Assembly (NCBI GenBank): GCA_020064725.1
Contig: JAGTWJ010000017.1
Location: forward strand, 434,001-498,000
DNA from: Drechslerella dactyloides
Lineage: Eukaryota > Ascomycota > Orbiliomycetes > Orbiliales > Orbiliaceae
Length of the DNA: 64,000 bases
Direction: 5' to 3'
Below are positions 32,442 to 45,218 of the stretch, piece after piece (the stretch's first letter is position 1; every line of letters begins with the position of its first letter). Under the pieces are notes generated by a model. It worked only from the letters and a program-made list of their open reading frames with translations, did no database searches and was not told the DNA's origin. Position numbers and translations under genes: made by a program.

Positions 32442-34031
32442 TCAATCACCCTCTGGAAACCCGAACGTCCACTTACGCCCCGTCATCAGGATCTCCGAAT
32501 GGCACCAGAACAGATGGGCCGCGACGTCCTTCTTATAAAACTTATCCGCTGGTGTCGATGGGATAAAGAGATATAGCGGTCCTGTCTGGCACCAACGACA
32601 CGAGACTTCCTTGTTCGATGGAATCTCTCGGAAAAGCTCTCCATACGCCTCCTCGAACCAGCTGTCGAGGAAATGATCAAAGAACGCGCCCATCTTGCGC
32701 GGTCGCTCGACGGTGAACATTTGCTCTTGGTGGTCGCTGTCGATTGGCCCGAAGACGTTGACGCAAATGTGCTCGGCGAGGTGGATTAGTTGCCCACGCG
32801 TCTGGGTGTCGCTCTCACAGAACCTTTCGATCCTTGCAGCGATGGACTTCTCGCAGTTGGCCATCCCGTCGTGACCCTTCGATGGGCCCCCGAGGACCGT
32901 GCGCTCGAGGAAGAGGCGGAAAGGCTCCAGAGGCACGATGGCATGGTACCGGGTGAACTTGAAACGGTATATAGCTAGGACCTCCGTGAGGATGCGTTCG
33001 AGGTCGATGACGTACTTCTCGGTACGGACACCCATGATGCCCAAAGTATTGGAGCAGTCGTACCTGAATTCAATCGCGCGTTGGCGACTGAAGGAAGCCC
33101 AGCGACGTTCCTCTTGGATCAGCTTTGTAGCATCAGCCTTGAGGATATATCTCTTCGCTGACAAGCGGTCAATGCTTCTTGGGCGGCCGTACGTGCCCAC
33201 GACCGCTTGGGGGATTTTGAGCTTTAGGACGTGTGCCTCCATAAAACCACGGTATTCTGCATACTCTCCCGGTGCACAAATCGAGTCAGCTGCGACTCCT
33301 CGCAACAGTGCCATTTTTATGTTGCAGGTCTTAGAAAGAAGGTGTACTTACGGATGAATAGCAGCTCAACGCACGGGCGGCAGAAGGTGCGATACGGGCG
33401 TCGACGGTAGTACATGATGTTGCCACCCAGCGAGAGACAATTGGAGCAGCGCCGGGTGACAATATCCATAGCAGTATAGGCATCGAGTTGATAGTTTTTG
33501 CCAGGATCATAGACCATATGCTCTACCTCACTGGTATGCTCAAAGAAGGTCCACCAGGTATAGTTATCGCGGTGGATGCAGCCGTACATGGTACGGCAAC
33601 TTTGCATGAGGTTGCGTAAGTCTACCGGCCCGTCCAAGTTCTTGGCGATTTCTCGATGAATCTCGATGGGAAGGTCGATGAAGGTGCGTGGCTTGGGGAT
33701 CTCGAAGGTGTGGCGGCGAGCGAAGATACGGAGGGGGTCGGTGGCTTTGATCTCTTCCTCAACCTTGGCTTGGAGGCGTCCGAGCTCGGAGAAGGTCTCC
33801 TTGATCTGCTGGTCAAGGGTTCTGGTTTCGTCATTCTCGGTTTCGCTGTAGTACATCATTAGTATCAACTTACCCTGGATTGGTGGCAGTGATACCGCCA
33901 CGACGTCGGACGAGTGGAGCTCAGCCTTACTTTGGATATTGAGCCAGGTCGAGCAGCAAGGTCTCGAGCTTGCCGAGGAGCTCCTGGTACTTGTCAGCAG
34001 TGCTGGTCGATATCATCAGAAGGCTGGACAT
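32442..34031 (-). CDS. F-box protein with paired CxxC motifs
   Basis: Three exons, 33931-34031, 33352-33845 and 32442-33289, join in phases 2 and 1, giving 480 aa. The second junction restores CRPCVELLFIPDSICAPGEY. An N-terminal coiled-coil-like stretch (about residues 5-75) precedes an F-box (TFIDLPIEIHREIAKNL, about residues 88-125), the Skp1-binding module of SCF ubiquitin ligases. Right after it come two CxxC pairs (RRCSNCLSLGG and YRTFCRPCVEL) that could bind zinc. Another pair near the C-terminus (CRWCQTGPL and HLFWCH) could do likewise. The remaining region has no recognised repeats. A role as substrate receptor is inferred from the F-box. An ORF-only reading would split this into two proteins, starting the second at a false Met in the last intron. 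Confidence 0.82.
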
Positions 34032-35140
34032 GGTGGTCGATGGTGAGGGGGTTCGTAAGGGTCGATATCTTAGGTCGAGATGGTTGATGATGACCCAAGA
34101 AATTTTCTTCCCATCAGGGCTTTAACAGTGTCACCAGAGCGATGCGCTGTCATGTGTCCGTCTGCAGCACGCTGCGGCGGCTATGTTGGCTCTATAGATC
34201 TAGGTACGTTTTCCTGTTGAGCGCCAGGGTAACGGTGCCTCGGTGATCGGAATATCACAGACGTTGCATATGTGTGGTAGAGCTGCTAGATACTCCATGC
34301 TACGGAAAAATTCCCTAGATCTCCAAGAGTTCTCAGGCATCCGCCGGCTTGTCACATACTATTATCAGCCTGCATTAACTTTTACGCTGGAAAGATATGA
34401 CAAGTCTTATGTTTATGCATATGCTGTTGTGAAATAGTGTACTGCTGTTGATCCGGACAGGAATATCAGATAGAGAGGGACACACAATCTCATGATGGTA
34501 TATTTGGCGAAAGCATGGACCGGATCAATTAACGGAGATTAGTTTAGAAGATGTCTCGAGAGAGCGTATCATGATTAGAACGAGCCCACGATTAGAGCAT
34601 TTGTATGTATATAGGTTTGAGAAAGGAGATATACAAAGAAGAGAAAGGATAGGAACCGCAGCTGCCTCAGCTTACGGACGTATGTTGTGAAGTTTGAATG
34701 ACATGCAAGCAAGCAGTCATCGAAAAATTAAACACTAAAGATCAAAGGTATAGGGAAAACGCTAGCAGACAGACAAATAGGCAAACACCGAGTCCCTAAA
34801 ACCCTACACCGAGTAAAGAAATAGTAAACGCTTCTGGAGATAAACCGCACGAACGCTAGAACAAATGAGAAATAGAAATCCGACAAGTTAGTCTGGATTA
34901 AGAGGATGATATGAGATGATGTGGAAGGCGAGGTCGTATGTTGAGAAGAGAACTAGTAGTCATGAAAATACAAAGGAATAGTTGAAGAAGGTTGGTGGTA
35001 TGAGGACTATGTGGCTGGGAATTTATGAAAGCAAAACCGAGGTCATCACGGCTAAGATTGGGCATGACAAAAAAAAATAATTGGTGGAGCGAAATACTCC
35101 TAGAAGAGAAAAGAAAATACTGTGGGAGTCAGAGGGTATC
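34032..35140. other. Intergenic region upstream of the F-box gene
   Basis: F-box promoter side followed by about 700 bp of A-rich sequence, which is the probable 3' flank of the large Ser-rich gene. No coding frame is supported. Confidence 0.5.
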
Positions 35141-38100
35141 TTAACCTCGCGTCCGATTATATTTCCGCTGAACACACCTGAGCCCGTTCTTGTACTCGGG
35201 CTTCGGAGCATTAGGATTGAAGATCATGCTCGATCGGCGCATAAGATGTAGCGGCCGGGGACATGGTGGAAGCAATTGCACCGGTTTGCTGGCGGGAAAG
35301 GACTCGAATGTGATATAGCCGCCACATTCCTCCTCCCATTTTGGAACGTGATACCAGCGGTATTCAGGGTATCGGCGATCGCCAGGGCCTTCGCTTTTCG
35401 GGCTCGTTCGATCACTGCCACGGCTGGTGCCGTTCCCGTGGCTTTCATCGCTCGAGCGTCGCGTTTGGCCGCTGCTGTTGCTGCTAGACTCTTCGGCATA
35501 CCCACTATCTCTGTTTCTCCCGTTCGGATTCGGACAGCGGTAGGCTGTGTTGGATGAGTGGGTCTGTGGTGGTGGAATTTGTGCCTCGACTTGTGGATAT
35601 CTACGCATTTGCCGCTCGGCCAGGCGGTTGAGGTAGGGCGGCCAAATTTCCTTACTGTTCTTCGGAGCGGTTTTCTAGACCGCTGCGAGGCGTAAGGCTT
35701 CAGCTTCCCGGGCTTGGTCACGGAGCCTGCTGTGGCTCCTCTTCTGGCGACTGGTCTTCCAATCCTTCTTCATATCAAAGCGGTCGGTGGGGCTGGCGTC
35801 CTTAAGCTTGACGTCGTAGTAATCGACGGGAAGGCCGAGTTTCTCGTCGCCATTAGCAGAATGGTGAATTTTGCGGTCGCCAACTTCCGGACGCGGGATA
35901 GGAGTGAGAGGTCCCCTGCCTCGTGGGCCGGCCGAGGCGAACTTGAGAGTCTCGAACCAACCGATGATGTCTTCGGCATCAACATCGTCTCGTGGAGACA
36001 CGTTGGCTGCGTCTTTCTCGTCCTCTGGCGTGGGTATGGGCTCCTCGATTATGACATCCCTAGCAGTAATGGAGCCTGAGGCTGGGACAAGCTTAAGCTT
36101 CACGTCGCGGTAGGAGCTGCTGGATTGGCGATGAGAGCCAAATGCCAACTCTGGAGGCTCGTACTCTGGTGGTGGGGTGGCGTCAGAGGGAGGCTGAGGA
36201 AGAGGACGAGAGACGTAGTGAACAGATGTTGCGGAAGGATCCTGCCGAGTCGACGAATGGATTGCCATCGGTGAAGTCCTCAACGGCTGGCCAGGTTTGG
36301 AAGTTGGGACGGCACGAGAGCCACGGGAACGGGCCGGAGAGGTCGGAACAGAAGACTGCTGGTTGGCAAATGGAGGCTGTGGGCCTGATTGAGGAGGCAT
36401 GGGAAACTGGATCGGAAGAGCTATGTCCGACAGCTGGCGAGCGTGAGCTGCGGAAGACACAGAAGACGTGTGGCTGGCCCCCGGCGGCGACTGTGGCTGT
36501 GAGGAAGTAGATGGGACACGAAGGGGAGCAGATTGTATAGGATGTCCCAGGTACTGCTGATTGTGAATGGGAAAATGTTGATGCTGGACTGGGGCCGGTG
36601 CACCATGATGAACCTTGTGAATGGGCGGCTGGGCAGTCACATCAAGAAGAAGATGGTCTCTCTCCATCTTGAGCTGGTTGATACGATCCTCAAGCATTTT
36701 CTGGCGGGCCATGAGCTCGTCCAGCTTGTTCTGGTCAAGATGGGAGACAAGCGGCCCCAGCATCTTCTCATCTACAAGATAGATATGTTAGCATTCAATA
36801 CTTTCCCTAGCGAAGGTGAGAATGACATACCTCTTTGCATCGTGTTATAGTCCAGCTCCTGGCGCTGGGATGATGGACGATACGTGCCAGACGGTGTCTG
36901 CGGGTATCCTCCTACATACCCAGAAGCGTGTGATCGTGCAGGTCGAGGGGGCGGAGCGTTAACCTCTCTATTCGGTGTCGGAATGCCACTCGGGGCCTCC
37001 TTCTTCGACCCCCATTTGAAGAGCTTGTTTGCGACGACATCGGCGACACTGACACCGGTGCCCATGCTTTTCTTCTCTGGATAGATACCGAATACATTTT
37101 CCAAAAGTTCATTCCCCCCATTCGATGAGTTCCTTCCGTGGCTTCTGGCATAGCCAGGCTGGTTTCGATTCTGTGAGTCAGAGCGACCGCGATAGCGAGG
37201 ATCATTGGTCTGTTCTCGCTGTCTGTCCCCATATTGCAGAGAGTAGATGTCATTCGGATACTGGAATTCCTGACTCGAGCCGCTTGACGAGGATGCAGTG
37301 TCTGGGGGAATCCCGTAACTTGGGTGTCTGGAACCTAGGTTATTGCCATACTGATACGAAGCATATTGATCCCGTGGAGCGCCAGCGCGCATAAGCGACT
37401 TCTGTGCAGAGGCAGACCGAGCTGCCATGGTGCCGTTTGTCCGAATCGAAGCCGATGATGGCGACGGCGAGTGGTAGCTTACCGAGTGTGTTGTTGTTCG
37501 TCCCACGGATCCGATAGATGTTCGAGGTGAGGGAGACAGACTCAAGAAAGAGGTTTTGAAAGGCGATGATGCTGATGATATGGGAGACGATGGTGTGAAT
37601 GGGCGAGCTAGGCCATGCAGTTGTTCGCAATAAAGTTCCTTTGGGGGAGGGGTTCTGGGGCAGTGGTCTTGTGGAACCGGAACCGGAACCTGCGATTGTA
37701 GCGAAGGGCCGAAGCTCAAGCCAGTGAACTTCCCGACTGGAGAGGAAGGTGTTAAAGGCGATGAGGAAGCAGTAGTTGATGAACAAAGCAATGGAAGAGA
37801 GCCGTCACCACCGTTGCAGCTGTTGTCGTTTCCGCTGTCTGTAGGTGATATAGACGTTGTTGCAGAAAGGGCGGCTGAGATGCTGGTTACCACAGACAGT
37901 CGAGAGTGCGGCCGTCGATGGCGAGGAAGAGTATGGGAAAGAAACTTATCAGAAAGATGATCGGAGGAAGTCTTTTTGTGTGGGAATTCCGAGGAATGTG
38001 TTTGATTTGTGAGACCGAAGCCAGGAGGCGGTTGCAAGCGCACTGAATGCTGTGAAGACCTGGGATGATAAGAAGGAATGTTGTTCAGCGGAGGGGCGGC

Positions 38101-39657
38101 ACCGAAGGTACCTGTTGATATATTGCTTGCAGCGCTGCTGTCGCGAATGTGGCGTGCTGCAGGTGTGGAAAGAGTTTTTTGATGGAGGAGGCTTGTATGT
38201 CTAGAAAGAGCATCCGGCGTCTTATTATTAGCAGTGGTGACGTCCCTGGCGGGCGCGGGCGCTGGAGAGCGGTCCTCGAGAGCGGCGTTAAGAGCAGCTT
38301 GGTGTGTGCTGCTGCTGCAGCTTCGTGCAGATGCCTCAGGCGAGGGGAAAAGGTGCGTAACAGGTTTGCCCTGGGGCGAGTCCGACGAGACGATGTCCAA
38401 TGACAACAGGGCAGCATTGAGGGAAGCAAGAAAACCTGAGGGCGGACGGGGACTTTTATTGCTTGCTGACGGCCGCCGTTCGATCAGAGGGGCATCTTCC
38501 GTGCAGCTGTCCAAACCAGACCGAGATGAAGACGAGAGTGGATCTTCACAGATGCCGCCCGACTCGCTGAGTGCCAGGCTGCTGTTGCGACCTTTGGAGC
38601 CCGACAGCCATGACTGCGAAGAGCCGTTATCAGTAATACCGCCCGAAGAAGAAAAAACGGCGGCATGGGTCGTCGCATTACGGCCATTCTGGTTCAGACC
38701 AAGCGAGGAGGTGTGGGCGGCGAGGAATGACACGGGTGGCATTTGCTTCTTCTCCTGTCTTGCACCCTCTCTTGCTCTTTCCCTTTCCTCGCCCTCGCTG
38801 CCTGCCTTGTCCCTGCCCTGGTCCTTATTGTCAGACCGCTGAGTGGGGGCAGCGCCCGCCGTCGTGAATGGCGACCCAAGGACTCCCTGCCGATGCGTGG
38901 CCGGGATCCCAGCCGTCGACGGCCCCTTGCTGACGCTTTGTTGTTGGTGGTGGTGGGCGGGGTGGTAGACGCCCTCGCCCGCAACACACCGCCCGCCTGA
39001 CGACACATGCACGCCGACGGTTGAAACCGAAGCCCGCTGGTCGAGACTGCTCCGCGAGCGAGCCATGGCCATTACCGCAGACATTTCCACGCTGGGTTCC
39101 TTAGCGGGCATCAGACTCCACCGCACCGATCGCGTGCCTGGGCCTGCCGTTATTTCCTTGGTGCCGTAAGCCTGCTTGCCCTCATCTGCCAGCGTGCTTG
39201 CACTTGGTTCTGAAACATTCCGCGAGGGTGTCGCTTGAATCGCGCTCTCTTTCGCCCGTTGAAACTCTGGGCCAGCAATCCCCGCTGCTGACACTCTTGA
39301 CTTTGCCTCGAGTGCCGGAGTCTCTGTTCTGGCAATTTCTCCTGTTCTGTCAGCAGAGCAGGGTATCTCGGATCCGGTACCTTTCGCTGCAGCCAGGATG
39401 GAATCTCGCCTCTCCTCGGACAGCGCTCTCGACCTCGCTAGCTGTAACGGCGCCATCAGATTCACGGTGGGCTCGGACCGATCCACCATGATGGCATTGG
39501 AGCTGCTGCCGCCATGCTGACTTTCATCCTCAAAATTCAACCCTAGACCCCAATTGCCCACCGATATGCCGGACAGCCATCTTTTGGCGATCGGGTCCTT
39601 GTCCCTGCTATCCGCCCGCCCACGAGACCGAGACTTCGAGCGTGTGAATCTCTTCAT
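35141..39657 (-). CDS. Very large Ser/Pro-rich protein, interrupted by an in-frame TAG
   Basis: Exon 1 (36831-39657) and exon 2 (from 36771 down) join in phase 1, giving QELDYNTMQRDEKMLGPL. The start MKRFTRSKSRSRGRADSRDK is basic. Most of the roughly 940 residues from exon 1 are low-complexity Ser/Pro/Arg. Exon 2 opens with a coiled coil (NKLDELMARQKMLEDRINQL, about residues 955-985), then a Pro/Gln-rich stretch and an acidic segment around DDVDAEDIIGWFETLKF. The frame meets TAG at 35675-35677 (1307 aa) but stays open in the same frame for 177 more codons to 35141. That extension is clearly protein-like (SKEIWPPYLNRLAERQ, then YHVPKWEEECGGYITFESF). No GT-AG pair that removes the TAG in frame was found. 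No family is recognised; a scaffold role is only a guess. Confidence 0.7.
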
Positions 39658-42600
39658 CGTGGCTAGCTAGCTCCCTTGCCGGCCGCGATTTGTCAGCCGC
39701 GGCAAGAGCCGCAAGGCCCAGGTCGTTGTATAAGGTAGGTGCAGATTTTTGGTGCTGCTCGAATAGATATATAGGGCTAGTGGTTATAAACACGTAAACC
39801 GTGAGATCCAATTCCTGTTGCAAGAGAATGGTAATATATATGGTGAAGTCTGAACTCCCACCCACGGGTCTTCCAGGAACTGTACAGCCCTCCCTACCAG
39901 GTCAGCAAAGTTACACAAATCACACCCTGGCGAGAACGCCCAAGTTTAGGAAGGAAAAACATAAACTATCGCCAGACCCGGCTGCGACAACGGGCGAATA
40001 CGAGAGCCTAGGGAACGCGAGCCTCACCTGCAGCTAGGCAGTTCCGATCCCAGCAGATATATTCTCTTTGAAGATGCTCCTTTTTCGTCGACTAGGCGAG
40101 AATCCTACAGTGACATCCTTCCGCCGAGCCGTGGTTGAGCAGTTCGGATCGATACCGTTGAATGGGGAAGGAGGGGAACACAGGGCCTGACTGGACCATC
40201 AAGCCTTATATCTGATTTTGGCAGCAGATGGCCAGATCAGAGGGTCCGATGGGCCAGACGTGATAGGAGCAGCTATGGTAGCAAAGAGGCTCCTCGGCCG
40301 TGTATCGCAATATAAGAGACCGTCGCACCAGTATAACAAGATGTATGGACGCCCCCACACAGGGATGATATATTGTATCGACCCAGAGATGATGTATAAT
40401 ATAAGCCGCACGTGTCCCGCACTCTCGCGATGCCGATCCGTAGAGACTCTAATTTGAGCCAAGTTGGAGTTAAGCTTCGCTCTCGTCTGATTACAACCAG
40501 CGGATAAGTTCGGACTGCCGGCCTTGCAAGCTTGTAATTAACTGCGGGAGTGGCTGTAATCGATGGCCCCTTGCTTGAGATTGTCGAGATAGGTTTGTCA
40601 GAATGCGTTGTTGTGGTCGTCGGACGTCGTCAATGTTAACTGCGGCCTGCGCTCGACTTTTGCTGAGTAGGTTGCAACTGTACGTCTCGTCGTCCCCTCG
40701 CTATAGCAGGTACCTCAGAGTATTCCCCGATTCGAACACGAGATTGAAAGCAAATTGATAGGCTGCCTCCTGGGCCTGTGGGATATTTGAAGACTCAAGT
40801 ATCAACTGGAGGCCTAGCGTCGCAGAAGAATTTACTGTTCAGGTTAATCTGCATTCTATGCAGCAGACGTAAGTGCTGCCTGCCACTGCATCAGCAGGTG
40901 TGTCGACTCGATATATAGCTGACCGCGATACTAGGCGACCGGACATTGATCGATTCGGGCAGTCGCTTCGAACCCAGCTACGTAGCTATGCCCATAAAGT
41001 TTCAGCGAAACAGGTCTTGAAAAGGCGGTAATGACGCGATGATGATCTCTGCTTCATCGAGGCCGACCCGCAGCTGGCGATATATAAGGCCGGCTTGATC
41101 ATTCCATCTGCGAACGGCCCCTCAGCAAGTTCAACCATACATAAACAAGCTGAATCGCATCGCGACCCATGCACTGAAGCTCGGAAGAAGCAACCGCCGC
41201 TAATTAAGTGTTAATACCTACGTTAGTTCAGCCATCGGCCGTTTATGTGCAATATGCAGCAATTCATGTTTATGCAAGCCGCACGCCCCGCAATCAAAGG
41301 CGGCCTGTTCTCCAGAGGAACAGCTCTACGGCCGAAAAGCGAAAGATCCGTCGTGCTCGCATGCATACTCATCACATTCGGCTTCAGGGCCCTCGTCCGA
41401 CTGGTCTGCGCGGCATCGCCGTTGCATTCTAGTCGACGCTGGCGCCGTGTGCGGCAGCGGCACAGCGTGCGCTGGCCTTCGAATTTTCGACGTTGGCCGA
41501 AAGCTTCGCTGGTAGCTTCCCCAGTCGATTACCGAAGGAAGAATGGCTCTCTAGCCTCGAAACTTCATTTGGAATGGTTTCCCGGACAGAATGGGCAAGA
41601 TCGCTGGGAGGAGGCGAAGGGACCCAGGTTATTAGCCAATCTCAAATGTTTGACCCAAAGCATTCCACTACCAAACTTCTTAAATGCAACCCATAAGCCT
41701 CGCTCACGAACTTGCATTTTTACCCAGCAAAGACCGCGATCCGGAATTCGACTCGAATCGGCTTCTGCAAGAAGCACGGGACGTCGTTCGCCTCCACTTC
41801 CAGATCGGCTTAGAGGACTCTCGACATCTCCACTTGGTGCGAATCAGGGCACTGGCCCGCCACGTCGGCAGAAACGAGCTGCCTTCGACTTTGCCCATCA
41901 GCACCCTCTAAATCACAAGTATTGAATTCGTCAAGAGCATGTCACCAAAAAAAAAAAAATCCCAAACTCTCGCGGGAACCAGGACCCGTCCCAGCACCAG
42001 GGAACGACAGAACCTCGCGTGTGCAGGACGGAGAAAAGAGGTGGAAAAAGGAAAACAAATTTAAGGTGAAGCGGAAAATGACCAGATCCTCGATATCACG
42101 GCATTATACCGTCTGCGAGGGGCACCATTATTGTGCAATGCAATATGCAAATCCATCGCGCCCTGCAAGATGCAAGCAACACCGCTCAACTGCAAAATCT
42201 ACCCCAAGAAGAGCAAAAGATGTGCAACCGTACTTGGGACCTTACTCGTAGCTATTAGGTTGAATTGCGGGCTGTTTCAAACAGCACAAAAGGGAAGTGA
42301 CCTACAAGATCCCGTATCGATAGCTAACGCTTGCTTCCAAGGCATTCCCCAACGCCTACGGCCGTCACGGGTCCGGTCTCATCCTAACAACTTGCCTTCA
42401 CGAAGGCATGACGTTCGTGGTTGGTGCAAGATTACAAGCTTTTGCCATGCAGGCCTGTGCTAGCCGATTCCCACTCGTCCGAGCAGACTACTTTGGATAC
42501 ACCGCCTGGGCTAGCTTGAAGGTGCCAGGGCCAGAACAATGGTGTCCCAGTCGGTATATGGAAATGATGTTCATCGACGCATCCCAGCCCTGTGAAATGT

Positions 42601-44120
42601 CTACAGCTAGCCGCTACAGACCCCGTAGTTCAACAAAAAAATGCATCCTCGATCACATTATGTAGGTGCAGTATTCGAAGTCACAAACTGCAGCCTTCTA
42701 ATTTTCAAAAGGCTGTGTAATTGATTGGCGAAATATATTAATCCTCACTCACTCGCTCGTTCACGAGTCCTCTGGTCGACGTATTTCGCGGCGCTAGTCG
42801 CGATTTCATCTGTTTGGAAATAAAATTGACTAGGATGAGCCCAACTGCTCGAAACGTCGAATAAATCGAGAAACACGGCCGCCCTCCCAGCCATGAGAGC
42901 CCGCCAGAACCAAAACAGCTAGACGGCAGCAAACACGGCAGATGGCGGTGAAGACGAACAGAAACGCAAGTCAGGAACATTCCGCCATGATAGTATAGCA
43001 AGGAAGTTTGGTGTCGGTAGGGAAGCAGGCTGTTTGCATTTGGTCTGGTTCACGAAACCAGCAGGGAATGCTCGATTCATGAACTACACTACAACACAGT
43101 CTACGGACTAATTCAATTCAGCTATCAAACTATGCATCTCTAGGCCAGCCTTGCTCAATGGGGTAAGAAACCGTCTATAATCTTGATAGTTACCGACTAA
43201 TAAACACATGCTTATTTGTGAAGGGTTGTGGTCTTCAAACAGAGGTGGAAATTTATCTTAACCAAGCCATCGTATATCTAGTCTAAGCCCCGATATCATT
43301 AAATAATATGGGCAGCGAAACCCAGGAGCTCACCCAAGCTTATAGCAGCGCATTATTCTAATCCCGATGGAGTCTATGAAATCCCGTATTTTAGCATAAA
43401 CATGAGCTCCCAACGACAGAAGCTTCCAAATGGTGGTTCATAAACCCCCTCTTTCTGAAGGTTGAGGCGCTGTCGGCCCCGGAACGGAATGGCAGGTTAC
43501 TGTCCAAGAAACCCTCCATCTTATCAACCTGATTTCCTCTTTTAAAAATGAAATTTCCACCATTCAGGGGAATAAATTGCGAAACGGTCGCAAAAGTAAA
43601 TTATAAACAGCGACACGTCACAACCGGTTATCGATCCATGGCGTCGCCGTTGCTGTGGGGTAACGATTGAGCACTCTCGGCATGGCGCACACACGCGATG
43701 ATATATGATCAGCGGGACGCAGGAATCTGAGTAATGGCTACCAGTGAGGCAGGGCTGAATCGCAACGCAGCTCGGACTCCCCGCTTCGAGGTTCGCAGGT
43801 TCCTTATGTAAGTGATATGTCGTCTGCAGGTCGCTTAAGCTCCCATTGTACCCCATTCTACAACGTTCGCGACGATCATGATAAAATCCGTATATGTCTT
43901 TGTCAAGTATTTCGCAGTTCGGCGACCCTTCAAGTCCGCGGAGTTACAGCGCTAAATGTACGTGCGAAAAACGTTGGGACTCGTCGTAATTCGCTCATGG
44001 AGCGCTGGCGTCTCTGAGTTCTCGATTCTTTGCTGGACCTTGCAGGTGCCATAAGGTGTACCTGACGAAGCGAGTGCACTACCATTTTCCTCAGCACACA
44101 TTAATATTACCTTACGCGTT

Positions 44121-44139
44121 AAAAAAAAAAAAAAAAAAA
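44121..44139 (+). repeat. Poly(A) run, 19 A
   Basis: Nineteen consecutive A residues on the plus strand within non-coding sequence. Such tracts can mark old retro-insertions, but no flanking target-site duplication was identified. Confidence 0.85.
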
Positions 44140-45198
44140 GTTCCGTCTGCAAAGACCACGAGAGCTGGTAGGCAGGCATCACTCCCCAAAGCAGGCGTCC
44201 ATGAGCCGGAATTTGCGAGAGAATTCTTGAGCCGTCTTGACCATGCAATTCGAGTTCGTCCCGCTGCTGGAGGTCTATGTCGTTCGACGTCAAGCCGCCA
44301 ACAGATGCTATTGTTAGTCAAAGCTCGGAATAACTTCGAATGCGCCACCGCTCCCCGTAATACGTCAATACGCCTATACATTACATATATACATTACATA
44401 CAGAAACTAAATTTTCGAGTTGTTTGACGTGAAAAGCATCATAATAGTCAATCAACGAATGTCGAATACATGATACGAGATAAGCAAGGCACCTGACTTG
44501 TACCCATGGGTTACCAAGCCATAATCCCATCTTCATAACGTACTTTATTGAACCGCGGCAGCTATCGTGGACTGATACAAGGACTTCGTACACCCTTGAC
44601 GGCTTACCCGTACTTATTGCTTTGTGTTAAGCGAATTTTCGATCCAGCAGTCCGCTGCATATGCAAATTCGCGTGGATTACGTGTCAAGTACGTCTTCTG
44701 ATACGACTATCGCGTAGATGCCATGGTTCCGCAGCTGGTTTGCATTTGCCAGACGCACGTGCAGGAAGAGCTTGGGAGATATCTCCGACCGAGAGACAAT
44801 GTCTCTGCTGGCCAATCCTTTCTCTCGTCGATAACCGCGTATTGGGAGTTCCTGCCGAGTCGACCGCACCGTCATTTCTCGCCGGAAATGTCGCAATGTC
44901 AATCGTCGAAGCCCAGAGACTGTGAATCAGCTAGGCTACAGGTATTCGCTAGGCGTTCGTGCTGTGTATGTCATGTCGGTGTCAATTCCGCCTCCTATTC
45001 GTGCGCTTACAAGTCATGGTCCCCGATAACGTGACGGCGACCTCAAACGGTCTCGGGCTTGCTCGTTTTCGCTTGAGGGAGGGCACACAGACCCCTTGCC
45101 ACACCGGCTGGGCTTGGGGCGCCGGACCCGACTCATTGGTTCCCGCAGCCATCATACGACGCCACATTGCTACGTCTGGACAGCTCGCCGTTGCAACA

Positions 45199-45218
45199 TT
45201 TTTTTTTTTTTAAAAAAA
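45199..45218. repeat. T13-A7 palindromic tract
   Basis: T and A homopolymers meet head-on and are flanked by TGCA on both sides, extending the dyad. It is similar in kind to the block at 29055. Confidence 0.85.

Noticed and set aside
33290..33351. Separate gene starting at the Met at 33314
   Set aside because: That Met lies inside a good GT-AG intron; splicing gives a continuous F-box protein in phase.
40960..41010. B-box-like GGGTTCGAAGC on the minus strand
   Set aside because: No acceptor, D-arm or anticodon arm could be folded around it.
41245..41925. 226-aa open frame
   Set aside because: Composition and motif content look random, neighbouring frames are equally open, and no family is recognised.
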